A stretch of 64,000 nucleotides of DNA from Billgrantia azerbaijanica (GTDB taxonomy: Bacteria > Pseudomonadota > Gammaproteobacteria > Pseudomonadales > Halomonadaceae): positions 1-64,000 of the forward strand of contig SBLD01000001.1 of assembly GCA_004551485.1 (NCBI GenBank), read 5' to 3'. Positions 1 to 8,495 of this stretch are shown here, one piece after another; positions within the stretch are counted from its first letter, which is position 1; every line of letters starts with the position of its first letter. The notes below the pieces were generated by a model. The model was not told the origin of the DNA. It did not search any database and worked only from the letters and a program-made list of their open reading frames with translations. The translations under genes and the position numbers were made by a program.

Positions 1-120
1 GAGAACGCCGGTGAAGCCATGGGCGAGGCGGAGGAGAACGCCGATGAAGCCATGGGTGAGGCGGACGAGAACGCCGAGGAGATGGACGAGGAGGCCCAGG
101 AGTCCGCTGGGGGCTACTGA
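1..120 (+). CDS. C-terminal end of an acidic repeat protein (partial)
   Basis: Only the last 39 codons and the TGA lie in the window; the start is upstream of base 1. The visible residues are 11-residue repeats beginning ENAGEAM, ENADEAM and ENAEEMD, encoded by near-identical 33-bp DNA units at 1-33 and 34-66 and a diverged one at 67-99. The tail is strongly acidic and rich in Ala and Met. Eleven-residue periodicity suggests a long amphipathic or coiled helix, but the function cannot be told from this fragment. A strong hairpin follows 20 bases after the stop, supporting this as the true end of the gene. Confidence 0.6.
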   Translation, partial: ENAGEAMGEAEENADEAMGEADENAEEMDEEAQESAGGY

Positions 121-139
121 CTCTGTCCAGCGAGCAGTG

Positions 140-162
140 AAGGCCGGGCCAAAGCCCGGCCT
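140..162 (+). terminator. Rho-independent-type hairpin after the acidic repeat gene
   Basis: A perfect 10-bp stem AAGGCCGGGC / GCCCGGCCTT closes a short loop, followed by TTGTCGGTT. It lies between two convergent genes and could serve both strands. Confidence 0.7.
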
Positions 163-183
163 TGTCGGTTCAGGCCATGTCGA

Positions 184-1005
184 TCAGCAGCCGGGGTTCT
201 GCTCGATACCCTGCAGGAACCAGGGGGCGCCGTCGCGCAGCTCGCGAGTCAGGTGCCAGGTCTCGTTGAACTCCGTGCGTTCGCCGTTCTCATCGAGCAG
301 TCCATGGAAGATCACGGTCGCTTCGGCCTTCTGGCCGACTTCGCGGACATCGCCGAGCTCGGCGAAGAGGCGCACGATCTCGGTACGGTTGTTGGCCGGC
401 TGTTGCGCCCGCTCCTCGCGCAGCTGGTTGTAGAGCTCGGGCGTGACGTACTCCTGGATACCCGCGAAGTCGTTGTTGTCCCAGGCGCGCTGCAGCGTCA
501 TGAAGTGGCCCTTGGCATCGGTCAGGAAGCGCTCCCGGTCGAACCAGCTCGGCTGGCTGCCGTAGGCCGTCGCGGAGGATGACCCTGCCGGATCCGACTG
601 GAAGGCCTGGAACGGGGAGGGCGACTCCGCTTGCCCGGCCGGGCGCTGGGTCCCCGCCATGGCCGGCCGGCGCCGCGCCAGCAGACGGAACAGCAGGAAG
701 CCGAGGCCGGCGATCAGCAGGATGTCCATCAGGCGCAGTTCGTCGAAGGCGCCGCCGAAGAAGAGGGCCGCAAGCAGGCCCCCGGCGAGCAGGCCGCCCA
801 GCATGCCGGGCATGCGCGAGCCGGCGGTACCCTTCTGTGCCGGGCGTGACGGCGCCGCCCGATTGGGCGCGGCAGCCGGCCGGTCTACCGAGCGGGAAAA
901 GCTGCCGACATTGCCGCCACCGCCCAGGCGGCGGGCTTCGGCATGGTCCAGGGCCGGGCCGAGGCTCAGCAGGCCGGCCACCAGCATGACAAGAAGTTGG
1001 CGCAT
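184..1005 (-). CDS. Tim44-like domain protein with N-terminal signal and membrane segment
   Basis: A 273-residue protein. Residues 1-24 look like a signal peptide ending near AEA. A Gly/Ser/Pro-rich linker is followed by hydrophobic stretches around residues 68-110 (GGLLAGGLLAALFF and ILLIAGLGFLLFRLL), then a C-terminal Tim44-like domain (about 155-273) with a FMTLQRAWDNND-type motif. Bacterial Tim44-like proteins are membrane-anchored and mostly of unknown function. GGAG lies upstream of the ATG at 1005. It is transcribed convergently with the partial acidic gene. Confidence 0.8.
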   Translation of the reverse strand: MRQLLVMLVAGLLSLGPALDHAEARRLGGGGNVGSFSRSVDRPAAAPNRAAPSRPAQKGTAGSRMPGMLGGLLAGGLLAALFFGGAFDELRLMDILLIAGLGFLLFRLLARRRPAMAGTQRPAGQAESPSPFQAFQSDPAGSSSATAYGSQPSWFDRERFLTDAKGHFMTLQRAWDNNDFAGIQEYVTPELYNQLREERAQQPANNRTEIVRLFAELGDVREVGQKAEATVIFHGLLDENGERTEFNETWHLTRELRDGAPWFLQGIEQNPGC

Positions 1006-1126
1006 CGATGGAGGTCTCCGGTTGGGAATCGGTACGTCTTGTTGGGAAGGTGTCGAACCCCCCCATTCTACCGGCTATGCTGAGGGCTCACGACAACAAC
1101 CGCACCGATGACGGAGGAGCGCGCCG

Positions 1127-1702
1127 ATGCGCCTGATACGAGACGCGAGCCTGCTGTTGATCGTCGATCTGCAAGCCGCTCTGCTGCCGGTGATCGACGG
1201 CGGCGAGCAGGCGGTGGCCGAGGCGGCCTGGCTGGGCGGGGTGGCCGAGGCGCTCGAGGTGCCGGTATGGCTCACCGAGCAGTACCCGGAGGGGCTGGGC
1301 GGCAGCGACCCGCGACTGCTCGAGGCGCTGCCGCGCCATCGCTTGTGGCAGAAGGTTTGTTTCGGCGCCCATGACGAGCCGGATTTTGCCCGCGCCCTGG
1401 CCGACAGCGGACGGCGGCAGATCGTGCTGTGCGGCAGCGAGGCCCATATCTGCGTGATGCAGACGGGGCTCGGGCTGCTGGCGGCGGGCTACGAGGTGTA
1501 CTGGCTGGTGGAGGCCACGGCCAGTCGGCGGGCGGGCGAGGCTCGCCTGGCGAAGGAGCGCATGGTGCAGGCCGGGGCCGTGCCGGTCAGTGCCGACATG
1601 GTCGCCTACGAATGGCTCGAGCGCTGTGACGGCGAGCGCTTCAAGGCGCTTCACCGCCGCTTCCTCAAACCGCGGGCGGCCCGGCCGCTACGCTTTGCCT
1701 GA
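1127..1702 (+). CDS. Isochorismatase-family cysteine hydrolase
   Basis: A 191-residue single-domain protein of usual family length. The catalytic triad expected for the isochorismatase fold is visible: Asp14 in LIVDLQ, Lys76 in LWQKVCFG and Cys109 in GSEAHICVMQT. Such enzymes hydrolyse amides, vinyl ethers or N-carbamoyl bonds in the cytosol; the substrate cannot be predicted. The closest general type is the YcaC-like stand-alone hydrolase. It stands divergently from the Tim44-like gene and convergently with yaaA, only 15 bases apart. Confidence 0.85.
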   Translation: MRLIRDASLLLIVDLQAALLPVIDGGEQAVAEAAWLGGVAEALEVPVWLTEQYPEGLGGSDPRLLEALPRHRLWQKVCFGAHDEPDFARALADSGRRQIVLCGSEAHICVMQTGLGLLAAGYEVYWLVEATASRRAGEARLAKERMVQAGAVPVSADMVAYEWLERCDGERFKALHRRFLKPRAARPLRFA

Positions 1703-1717
1703 GGGACGGGGCGGCGC

Positions 1718-2497
1718 TCAGCGGGCGCCCTCGGGACGCGTGAAGACCAGGGTGTCGCCCTCCGACAGGGTTGCGTTGAAGCGGTAGCCCGCCACGTTGA
1801 AGTCCTTGAGCCCGTCCGGTTCGTCGAGGCGCTGGCGGACGATCCAGGCGACCATAAGGCCGCGCGCCTTCTTGGCGTAGAAGCTGATGAACTTGAGCTT
1901 GCCGTTCTTCTCGTCCTTGAACACTGGGGTCACCACCCGGGCGGAGAGGCGCTTGGCATCGATGGCCTTGAAGTACTCGTTGGAGGCCAGGTTGACCAGC
2001 ACCGGGCTGCCGCTCTCGGCCACCGCCCTGTCCAGCGCCTCGGTCAGCAGCGGCTTCCAGAAGGCATAGAGGTCCTTGCCAGCCGGGTTCCCCAGCTTCG
2101 TACCCATCTCCAGCCGGTAGGGCTGGATGAGGTCGAGTGGGCGCAGCAGGCCGTAGAGGCCGGAGAGGATGCGGAGGTGTTCCTGGGCGAAGGCGTTTTC
2201 GGCATCGCTGAAGGTGTCGGCAGCCAGGCCTTGGTAGACATCCCCCTGGAAGGCCTGGGCAGCCGGCTTGGCGTTCTCCGGCGTGAAGGGGGGCTGCCAC
2301 TCGGCGAAGCGGGCGGCGTTGAGCCCGGCCAGCTTGTCGCTGATGCCCATCAGCTCGCTGAGCCGCTGGGGGGAGCAGTCACGCAGGATCTCGATCAGCA
2401 CCTGGCTGTGCTCGAGGTAGTCCGGCTGGGTATAGCGGGCGGTGGTGGCCGGGGTCTCGAAGTCCAGCGACTTGGCGGGGGAAATCACGCTCAGCAT
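1718..2497 (-). CDS. yaaA: Peroxide stress protein YaaA (UPF0246)
   Basis: A 259-residue protein covering the whole UPF0246 family. Signature segments are visible: [10 protein letters not shown] at the N terminus, [17 protein letters not shown], and [16 protein letters not shown]. In E. coli YaaA limits free iron during hydrogen peroxide stress and binds DNA. The start at 2497 has CAGGAG seven bases upstream. A strong hairpin (2546-2582) separates it from the upstream aldo/keto reductase on the same strand. Confidence 0.93.
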   Translation of the reverse strand: MLSVISPAKSLDFETPATTARYTQPDYLEHSQVLIEILRDCSPQRLSELMGISDKLAGLNAARFAEWQPPFTPENAKPAAQAFQGDVYQGLAADTFSDAENAFAQEHLRILSGLYGLLRPLDLIQPYRLEMGTKLGNPAGKDLYAFWKPLLTEALDRAVAESGSPVLVNLASNEYFKAIDAKRLSARVVTPVFKDEKNGKLKFISFYAKKARGLMVAWIVRQRLDEPDGLKDFNVAGYRFNATLSEGDTLVFTRPEGAR

Positions 2498-2545
2498 GGG
2501 GCGCTCCTGTAGCCGTGGGGATCTGCCGTGATTATACCAAGCCGG

Positions 2546-2582
2546 GCACCGGGCTTGGCCTATCGCGGCGATAGCCCGGTGC
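2546..2582 (-). terminator. Nested hairpin between aldo/keto reductase and yaaA
   Basis: An outer stem GCACCGGG (2546-2553) / CCCGGTGC (2575-2582) encloses an inner stem CTATCG / CGATAG with a three-base loop. A competing stem CCAAGCC / GGCTTGG overlaps at 2537-2558, so two alternative folds are possible. It most likely ends aldo/keto reductase transcription; no clean T-run is seen. Confidence 0.5.
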
Positions 2583-2598
2583 GGGGGCAGCGGCGGGT

Positions 2599-3630
2599 TC
2601 AGGGGCAGGGGTTGGAATAGCGGCTGTGGACGGCCTCGATGGCCTCCAGCACGGCCTCGTCGAGCTTGAGGAACTCGCTCTCCAGGTTGCTTTCCAGCTG
2701 CTCCATGGTGGTGGCGCCGATGATGTTGCTGGTGAGGAAGGGTCGCGAGTTGACGAAGGCCAGCGCCATCTGTGCGGGATCGAGGTCGTGCTCGCGGGCG
2801 ATCGCCACGTAGGCGCGGGTCGCCTCCTCCGCCTGCGGGTTGGTATAGCGCTGGAAGCGCTCGAAGAGGGTGAGGCGCGCGTTCGCGGGCCGTGCGCCGT
2901 CAAGGTACTTGCCGGAGAGCACGCCGAAGGCGAGCGGCGAGTAGGCGAGCAGCCCCACCTCCTCGCGGTGGGCAATCTCGGCGAGCCCCACCTCGAAGGA
3001 ACGATTGAGCAGGTTGTAGGGGTTCTGCACCGAGGCGACGCGGGGCAGGCCGAGTGACTCGGCCAGCTGCAGGCAGCGCATCACCCCCCAAGGGGTCTCG
3101 TTGGAGAGCCCGATGGCGCGCACCTTGCCGGCGTCGACCAGCTCCTTGAGGGCCGAGAGCGACTCCTCGAGCGGCGTGGCGTCCTCCTCCTCGTCGTGCT
3201 CGTAGCCGAGCCGGCCGAAGAAGTTGGTGCGTCGGTCCGGCCAGTGGAGCTGGTAGAGATCCAGGTAGTCGGTCTGCAGGCGCGTGAGGCTCGCATCGAT
3301 CGCCCGGTGGATCTGTTCGCGGGTCAGCCGCGGGCCGCCGCGGATATGGTCGAGGCCGGGGCCCGTGACCTTGCTGGCGATGATGACGTCGTCGCGGCTG
3401 GCCCGGGCCTTCAGCCAACTGCCGATGTAGGCTTCGGTGCGCCCCTGGGTCTCGGCCCGCGGCGGTACCGGATACATCTCGGCGGTATCGATGAAGTTGA
3501 TGCCGAAGGCCACGGCCCGGTCGAGCTGCTCGTGGGCTTCGGCCTCGCTGTTCTGCTCGCCGAACGTCATGGTGCCCAGGCACAGGCGGCTGACCTCGAT
3601 GCCCGTGCTGCCCAGCGGTCGCGTCTGCAT
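2599..3630 (-). CDS. tas: NADP(H)-dependent aldo/keto reductase, Tas-like
   Basis: A 343-residue protein, close to E. coli Tas (346). The aldo/keto reductase tetrad is visible: Asp in NFIDTAEMY, Tyr of the same motif, Lys in VIIASKV and His in LYQLHWPD. The C-terminal region ends with [16 protein letters not shown], typical of cofactor-binding loops. The start at 3630 (MQTRPLGS) was chosen because AGGAG lies seven bases upstream; the frame is open further upstream but the extra residues do not resemble the family. Substrate unknown; reduces aldehydes or ketones in the cytosol. Confidence 0.85.
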   Translation of the reverse strand: MQTRPLGSTGIEVSRLCLGTMTFGEQNSEAEAHEQLDRAVAFGINFIDTAEMYPVPPRAETQGRTEAYIGSWLKARASRDDVIIASKVTGPGLDHIRGGPRLTREQIHRAIDASLTRLQTDYLDLYQLHWPDRRTNFFGRLGYEHDEEEDATPLEESLSALKELVDAGKVRAIGLSNETPWGVMRCLQLAESLGLPRVASVQNPYNLLNRSFEVGLAEIAHREEVGLLAYSPLAFGVLSGKYLDGARPANARLTLFERFQRYTNPQAEEATRAYVAIAREHDLDPAQMALAFVNSRPFLTSNIIGATTMEQLESNLESEFLKLDEAVLEAIEAVHSRYSNPCP

Positions 3631-3854
3631 CCGTTGCTCCTGTGGCGGGATTCTCAGTGTCGCTCGCCAATGGTAGCGAGGGGCCACCATGGCAGCAAAT
3701 GCTAAGGGTTGAGTCCCTGCCGGGCCGCGCGTATGCTGGCCACCCTCAAATGCCCCGGCGGAGTCCGGACGGCGAGCACAGACCGGCCATGACGACGCCC
3801 AGGGGACGGCGCGGAACGTCAGGCTCACCATCACGGGATGCAAGGTTGTTTGCC

Positions 3855-4373
3855 ATGACGCAGGCATCGTCACTGTTCACCCGGCTCGAGTACCGTCTTG
3901 CCCAGCAACTGTTCCACACGCGCTGGCTGCCGCGGTCGCCGCGCACGCAGCGACTCACCATGCACCTCTTCGAACGCTGCGCCGATGCCGGCCACCCGGC
4001 CGCGCTCTCGCTCTACGGGCACATGCTCTTCCATCGCGGCGTCAGCCCCCAGGACAAGGCGCGCGGGGCTCGCTATGTGCTGGAAGCCGCCCAGGCGGGC
4101 GACCTCAAGGCCCAGTACCAGGCCGGGCTGATCTTCGAGCATGGCTGTGTGCAGTACCCGCGCCGCGAGGATCGTGCCGTAACCTGGTACGCACGTGCCG
4201 GCGAGGCGGGCCATCCCCTGGCGGCAACGCGTCTGGCCAAGGCCTACCGCAACGGTGAGTTGGGACTGCCGGTGGATGCGGAGCAGGCGGCGCACTGGGA
4301 GGCGTTGGCCGAGCGCCACCTGCCCCTCGGTGCCTTCGAACTGGACAGCGACCCCGCTCCGACGCAACACTAA
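3855..4373 (+). CDS. Sel1-repeat (SLR) protein
   Basis: A 172-residue protein built from Sel1-like helical repeats: GHPAALSLYGHMLF, GDLKAQYQAGLIFEHG and GHPLAATRLAKAYRNG are successive A-helices of the units. Sel1 repeats mediate protein-protein contacts. No signal peptide is visible with the start at 3855; an in-frame ATG at 3789 would add 22 basic residues and is less likely. The ribosome site (AAGG) is weak, so the start is uncertain. It is divergent from the aldo/keto reductase and followed 54 bases later by an exonuclease-like gene. Confidence 0.75.
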   Translation: MTQASSLFTRLEYRLAQQLFHTRWLPRSPRTQRLTMHLFERCADAGHPAALSLYGHMLFHRGVSPQDKARGARYVLEAAQAGDLKAQYQAGLIFEHGCVQYPRREDRAVTWYARAGEAGHPLAATRLAKAYRNGELGLPVDAEQAAHWEALAERHLPLGAFELDSDPAPTQH

Positions 4374-4427
4374 CCGTTCCGCACCGGCGGAATTCGTACG
4401 CGCCCGTATTCAAGGACCCATGCCCCC

Positions 4428-4928
4428 GTGACGCTTCCGACACTGCTGGATATCGAAGCGTCCGGATTCGGGCGCGGCAGCTACCCCATCGAGATCGGCC
4501 TGGCCCGAGGCGACGGCAGCAGCTGCGCCTTCCTCGTCCAGCCGCTGGCGGAGTGGACCCACTGGGACCCCAAGGCCGAGCTACTGCACGGCATCTCTCG
4601 GGCCCGTCTGGAGCGCGAGGGGCTGCCCGTGGCCCAGGTGGCCTGCTGGCTCAACGACGAGCTGGGGGAGGTCGGCGTGGCCTACAGCGACAGCTGGGGC
4701 TACGACAACACCTGGCTGTCGCTGCTCTTCCATCACGCCGGCCTGCTGCCGGCGTTCCGGCTCGAGGCGCTGCGCCTGCTGCTCGACGAGCGCCAGCTTG
4801 CGCTGTGGCACGCCACCCGCGAGGCTCTCGTCGAGGAGCTGGGCATCCACCGCCATCGTGCCGGCGATGACGCCCGCCTGCTCCAGCTCACCTACGCACG
4901 CACCCGCGCGCGCGCCTGCGGCACCTGA
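4428..4928 (+). CDS. DnaQ-like 3'-5' exonuclease (DEDDh fold)
   Basis: A 166-residue stand-alone exonuclease domain. The DEDDh residues are present: Asp8 and Glu10 in LLDIEASG, Asp93 in WGYDNTWL, and the final motif with His143 and Asp148 (HRAGDDA). It resembles DnaQ/RNase T-fold proteins and would trim single-stranded 3' ends; DNA or RNA preference is unknown. The GTG at 4428 is preferred because AAGGA sits 11 bases upstream; an ATG at 4420 in another frame stops after three codons. It lies just downstream of the Sel1 gene. Confidence 0.75.
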   Translation: MTLPTLLDIEASGFGRGSYPIEIGLARGDGSSCAFLVQPLAEWTHWDPKAELLHGISRARLEREGLPVAQVACWLNDELGEVGVAYSDSWGYDNTWLSLLFHHAGLLPAFRLEALRLLLDERQLALWHATREALVEELGIHRHRAGDDARLLQLTYARTRARACGT

Positions 4929-4958
4929 GCGCTGCCGCCCTCTCCGGCCTTCATTCCC

Positions 4959-5930
4959 TCAGTCGCCGCCGGCCACCTCGAGCAGTACCTTGCCGATATT
5001 GGCGTCCCGCTGCACATGGCTGTGCGCCGCCTCGGCCTGAGCGATGGGCCAGCTGCGATCGACCAGCGCCCGGATCTCGCCGCTCTCGAGGCGTGGCCAG
5101 ACGTGGCGATGCAGGGCCGCGAGAATGGCACCCTTGGCAGCGGGCGGCTTGGCGCGCAGGGTCGAGCCGATCAGCCGCTGGCGCTTCATCAGCAGCCGTC
5201 CCAGGTCGAGGTCGGCGTGGCGCCCGCCCAGCAGGCCGATCAGTACCAGGCGGCCGTCGGCGTTGAGCACGCGCTGGTTGTCGGCAAGATAGCTCGCCCC
5301 GACCGGGTCGAGGATGACGTCGGCGCCGCCCCAGGCCTTCACCGCCGCGACGAAGGAGCCCTCATGGCGGTTCCAGCCGGCCGTGGCGCCCAGCTCACGG
5401 CAGGCGTCGAGCTTGGCGTCGTTGCCGGCCGTGACGAAGCAGGGGTGGCCGAAGGCGCGGCACAGCTGGATGGCCGCCGTGCCCACGCCGCTCGCTCCGG
5501 CGTGCAGCAGCACGCGTTCGCCGTCGGCGAGCCGTCCTTCCATGAAGAGGTTGAGCCAGGCGGTGGCGAACACCTCGGGCAGGGCCGCGGCCTCGCGCAG
5601 GCCGCGGCCCTCGGGCAGCGGCAGCACCTGGCGGGCGTCCACCACCACCTCCTCGGCGTAGCCGCCGCCGGCCAGCAGGGCACAGACACGATCCCCCACG
5701 GTGAGGCCGTTGACACCGTCACCTACCGCGGCAACGGTGCCGCTGACCTCGAGTCCGGGAATCTCGGTGACGCCGGGCGGGGGCGGGTAGTGGCCGGCGC
5801 GTTGCATCAGGTCGGCGCGGTTGACCCCGGCCCAGGCGACGCGAATCCGCACCTCGCCGGGTGCGGGGGCGCTCGGGGCGGGCGTCTCGCGCCATGCCAG
5901 CCGCTCCCCTTCGATAGCGATGGCGTGCAT
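4959..5930 (-). CDS. NAD(P)H-quinone oxidoreductase, zinc-free MDR family
   Basis: A 323-residue medium-chain reductase. The N-terminal GroES-like domain contains WAGVNRADLMQRAGHYP and PGLEVSGTV; the Rossmann domain contains LLHAGASGVGTAAIQLC. The pattern matches the quinone oxidoreductase/TP53I3-like group and lacks the zinc ligands of alcohol dehydrogenases. It reduces quinones or enals with NADPH in the cytosol. The start at 5930 has GGAG upstream. It lies 23 bases after the LOG gene on the same strand, so the two are probably co-transcribed. Confidence 0.88.
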   Translation of the reverse strand: MHAIAIEGERLAWRETPAPSAPAPGEVRIRVAWAGVNRADLMQRAGHYPPPPGVTEIPGLEVSGTVAAVGDGVNGLTVGDRVCALLAGGGYAEEVVVDARQVLPLPEGRGLREAAALPEVFATAWLNLFMEGRLADGERVLLHAGASGVGTAAIQLCRAFGHPCFVTAGNDAKLDACRELGATAGWNRHEGSFVAAVKAWGGADVILDPVGASYLADNQRVLNADGRLVLIGLLGGRHADLDLGRLLMKRQRLIGSTLRAKPPAAKGAILAALHRHVWPRLESGEIRALVDRSWPIAQAEAAHSHVQRDANIGKVLLEVAGGD

Positions 5931-5953
5931 GGTCTCTACTCCTTGAATGGCCC

Positions 5954-6505
5954 TCAGCCGCTGGCGAGGCGAGCCTCCAGGGCATCGAGGAGGGCCGCCG
6001 GCGCGTCGGCGTCGACGAGGCAGGCGCGGGTCTCGGCGTTGAGGAAGCCCTGCTCCACGGTGGCATCGAGAAAGTCGAGCAGCGGCGCATAGAAGCCGGC
6101 AGTGTCCAGCACCCCGATGGGCTTGTCGTGCAGCCCCAGGTACTGCCAGGTCCAGGCCTCGAACAGCTCCTCCAGGGTGCCGATGCCGCCGGGCAGGGCG
6201 ATGAAGGCGTCGGCGTGGGCGGCCATGCTGGCCTTGCGCTCGTGCATGTTGGGCACGCGGATCAGCTGCGGCAGTGCCTCATGGGCCTGCTCGCGCTCCA
6301 CCAGGTGGTCGGGCATCACGCCGATCACCTCACCCCCCGCGGCAAGCGCCGCGTTGGCCAGCTCACCCATCAGGCCGATGCGCGCACCGCCGTAGACCAG
6401 GCCGTGGCCGCGCACGGCCAGCTCCCGCCCCAAGGCGCGGGCGGCTTGCTGGAAGGCCGGGTCCCGCCCGTTGCGGGAGCCCAGGTAGACACAGAATCTC
6501 GACAT
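5954..6505 (-). CDS. LOG-family nucleotide phosphoribohydrolase (TIGR00730)
   Basis: A 183-residue protein with the family signature PGGIGTLEELFE and the preceding Arg in MHERKASM, both needed for phosphoribohydrolase activity, plus GGARIGLMG near residue 45. Family members cleave nucleoside 5'-monophosphates (cytokinin activation in plants; AMP-type substrates in bacteria). The start at 6505 (MSRFCVYLG) has AAGGAG upstream. First gene of a likely two-gene operon with the quinone oxidoreductase. Confidence 0.87.
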   Translation of the reverse strand: MSRFCVYLGSRNGRDPAFQQAARALGRELAVRGHGLVYGGARIGLMGELANAALAAGGEVIGVMPDHLVEREQAHEALPQLIRVPNMHERKASMAAHADAFIALPGGIGTLEELFEAWTWQYLGLHDKPIGVLDTAGFYAPLLDFLDATVEQGFLNAETRACLVDADAPAALLDALEARLASG

Positions 6506-6563
6506 GGACGTCTCCTTGGCAAGGCCTTTTATCCTAGCAGTGGGAGCGCCCGGGAGGGGAGTG

Positions 6564-7085
6564 TCAGGGCAGGCAGTCGGCCACGGCGTACTCGCTGTCC
6601 AGCCACTGGCCGATGACGTTGGCCCCGCACAGGTGGTGGGCGTACTGGGTGTGCAGGCAGCGCACCTGGTCCCAGTTGCCGATGCCGCCGATGCCGCGGG
6701 TGCGCAGCACCTCGTCATAGCCGAGGCGGGCCACCTCGGCGCGCTGGGCGGCACTCATGTGGTGCCAGCGCGCGGCCACGTAGTCGCGGTGACTGTCGTG
6801 GTAGGCGGCGAGGAAGGCGGGGTCGTCGCCCAGTCGGGTCTCCAGCCGCTTGATCACACCGGCAGCCTCGATGCGCGACAGCGCGATCTTGAGCCGGGTG
6901 TCGCACAGCCAGTAGAGGGTGGGGAAGGGCTGGCCGTCGACGATGGGCGCCATGCGCAGCACCAGCGGCGTGTCCTCACCGTCGACGGCGGCCACGGCCT
7001 CGATGCCGCGAGGGGGGCGCCCCAGTTGCTCGGCGATGAGCGCCAGCTGGCGCGAGTCAGGTTTCTGATCGACGTTGGTCACCAT
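6564..7085 (-). CDS. DUF501 family protein
   Basis: A 173-residue protein matching DUF501: LGRPPRGIEAVA, PTLYWLCD near residue 75 and the C-terminal GIGNWDQVRCLHTQYAHHL motif with conserved Cys and His. Function unknown; related proteins occur near phosphatase and enolase genes in other phyla. The start at 7085 gives MVTNVDQKP. Its first 29 bases overlap the end of the upstream hypothetical gene, so expression is likely coupled. Confidence 0.8.
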   Translation of the reverse strand: MVTNVDQKPDSRQLALIAEQLGRPPRGIEAVAAVDGEDTPLVLRMAPIVDGQPFPTLYWLCDTRLKIALSRIEAAGVIKRLETRLGDDPAFLAAYHDSHRDYVAARWHHMSAAQRAEVARLGYDEVLRTRGIGGIGNWDQVRCLHTQYAHHLCGANVIGQWLDSEYAVADCLP

Positions 7086-7383
7086 CGGCAGGGTCCCGGA
7101 CGAACTTGTTGGAGCGGCCCACGGCACGGAAGAAGGTGCGGTTGAGCTGCTCCGGGGTGGGGACGTAGCACCACTGCCGTTCGCAGTACTCGCGGGCCCG
7201 CGCCATCAGCACGTCGTAGAGGCGATTGAACGGCGCATCATAATCGTAGGGATCGGCCCCGAACAAGCGGATGTGGGGATAGTCCGCGAAGCGCTCCATG
7301 AAGTAGCGCTCCAGCTCGGCCTCCACGGCGCGGTGCTGGGCGACGTTGTCCGGGTCGAGCCAGAGATTGTAGCGAATGGCCAT
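7057..7383 (-). CDS. Conserved-looking hypothetical protein, 108 aa
   Basis: Starts MAIRYNLWL with AGGAG nine bases upstream. The protein is rich in Tyr, Arg and Asp, with aromatic-rich segments HIRLFGADPYDYDAPFNRLYD and YCERQWCYVPT. No signal peptide, membrane segment or recognisable catalytic motif is visible. It ends inside the DUF501 gene (29-base overlap), suggesting coupled translation and a shared role. I do not recognise the family. Confidence 0.65.
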   Translation of the reverse strand: MAIRYNLWLDPDNVAQHRAVEAELERYFMERFADYPHIRLFGADPYDYDAPFNRLYDVLMARAREYCERQWCYVPTPEQLNRTFFRAVGRSNKFVRDPADGDQRRSET

Positions 7384-7462
7384 GGGGCGTCTCCTGACGG
7401 TAGGGGTGGCCCGCCGTTCCGGCCGGGTCCTGTCACTCGGACAGCGGCCGGGCGATTTCGGC

Positions 7463-7945
7463 TCACGCCGGCGTGTCGCCTCGGGCGAGCGGGGCCGGCC
7501 GTGCCCGGGTGAGGCGGACCAGGTCGGCCGGGGCGAGGCGGATCTCCAGGCCGCGTCGCCCGCCGCTGACGTGGATCGCCTCAAGCGCCTCGGCGCTGCC
7601 GTCGAGAAAGGCCGGCAGGCGCCGCTTCTGGCCCAGCGGGCTGATGCCGCCGAGCACGTAGCCGGTGGCGCGTTCCGCCTCATCGGCCTCGGCCATGGTG
7701 GCCTTGCGTGCCCCTGCCGCCCGCGCCAGCGCCTTGAGGTCGAGCCGTGCGCGCACCGGGACCATGGCCACCACGAGGCGGCCGTCGTCGAGGCGGGCGA
7801 GCAGCGTCTTGAACACGCTGGCGGGATCGAGCGCCAGCGCCTGTACGGCCTCCTCGCCGTAGGCCGTGGCGCGCGGGTCGTGATCGTAGCTGAGCAACTG
7901 GAAGTCGGCGCCGTCGCGCTCCAGCACCTTCACCGCCGGTGTCAT
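7463..7945 (-). CDS. ybaK: Cys-tRNA(Pro)/Cys-tRNA(Cys) deacylase YbaK
   Basis: A 160-residue YbaK/EbsC protein. The catalytic Lys is in SVFKTLLARL, and the conserved substrate loop GYVLGGISPLGQKRRLP is intact. It clears Cys mischarged on tRNA-Pro, working in trans with prolyl-tRNA synthetase. Its ATG overlaps the stop of the upstream thioesterase gene by four bases (7942-7945), a sign of translational coupling. Confidence 0.93.
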   Translation of the reverse strand: MTPAVKVLERDGADFQLLSYDHDPRATAYGEEAVQALALDPASVFKTLLARLDDGRLVVAMVPVRARLDLKALARAAGARKATMAEADEAERATGYVLGGISPLGQKRRLPAFLDGSAEALEAIHVSGGRRGLEIRLAPADLVRLTRARPAPLARGDTPA

Positions 7946-8355
7946 GCGTTCTGTGGCTCCTCACTGGGCTGCAGGTGGGCCTCCAGGGCCTGGCGCAGCT
8001 CGCCTGCGATGGGCACGGCGCGCTTCGCGTCATGGTTGAAGTGCACCAGCACCGTGTGACCGATGTTGGTGAGCTCCCCCTTCTGCCACGCCTCCTGGGT
8101 CACGGTGAAGGAGCTGTTGCCCAGACGGGACAGGTAGGTGCGCAGCTCGATCTCGTGACCGTAGTGCAGTTCGGCACGGTAGTCGATCTCCATGCGCGCC
8201 ATGATCAACCGCCACCGGCGCGGGTCGAGGTCGGGGGTGAACAGCTTGAAGAGGTCGTTGCGGGCGAGCTCGAACCAGGCCGGCAGGCGGGTGTTGTTGA
8301 CGTGGCCGAGGGCGTCGGTGTCGTAGAAGGCGGGCTCGATGGTGCGCACGAACAT
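7942..8355 (-). CDS. Hotdog-fold acyl-CoA thioesterase (4HBT/YbgC type)
   Basis: A 137-residue protein with the hotdog active-site signature YDTDALGHVNNTRLPAWFE (Asp in the D-x-x-GHVNN motif), followed by RMEIDYRAELHYGHEIELRT. It hydrolyses acyl-CoA thioesters; chain length is unknown. The start at 8355 has AAGGA upstream; an extended frame to 8457 is unlikely as it adds low-complexity Ala/Thr. It overlaps ybaK by ATGA. Confidence 0.88.
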   Translation of the reverse strand: MFVRTIEPAFYDTDALGHVNNTRLPAWFELARNDLFKLFTPDLDPRRWRLIMARMEIDYRAELHYGHEIELRTYLSRLGNSSFTVTQEAWQKGELTNIGHTVLVHFNHDAKRAVPIAGELRQALEAHLQPSEEPQNA

Positions 8356-8495
8356 GGGCAGTGTCCTTGTCTGGCTGTCGTTGTCACTGACGGTCGTTGT
8401 CGTCGGGGTGGCGGCCGGCGCGGCCGAGCCGCCGGCTGACAGCATTGCCCCGAGCAAGCGCTAGGTCAAGGATCGGTGTTGCGTCCGACAGGCTC

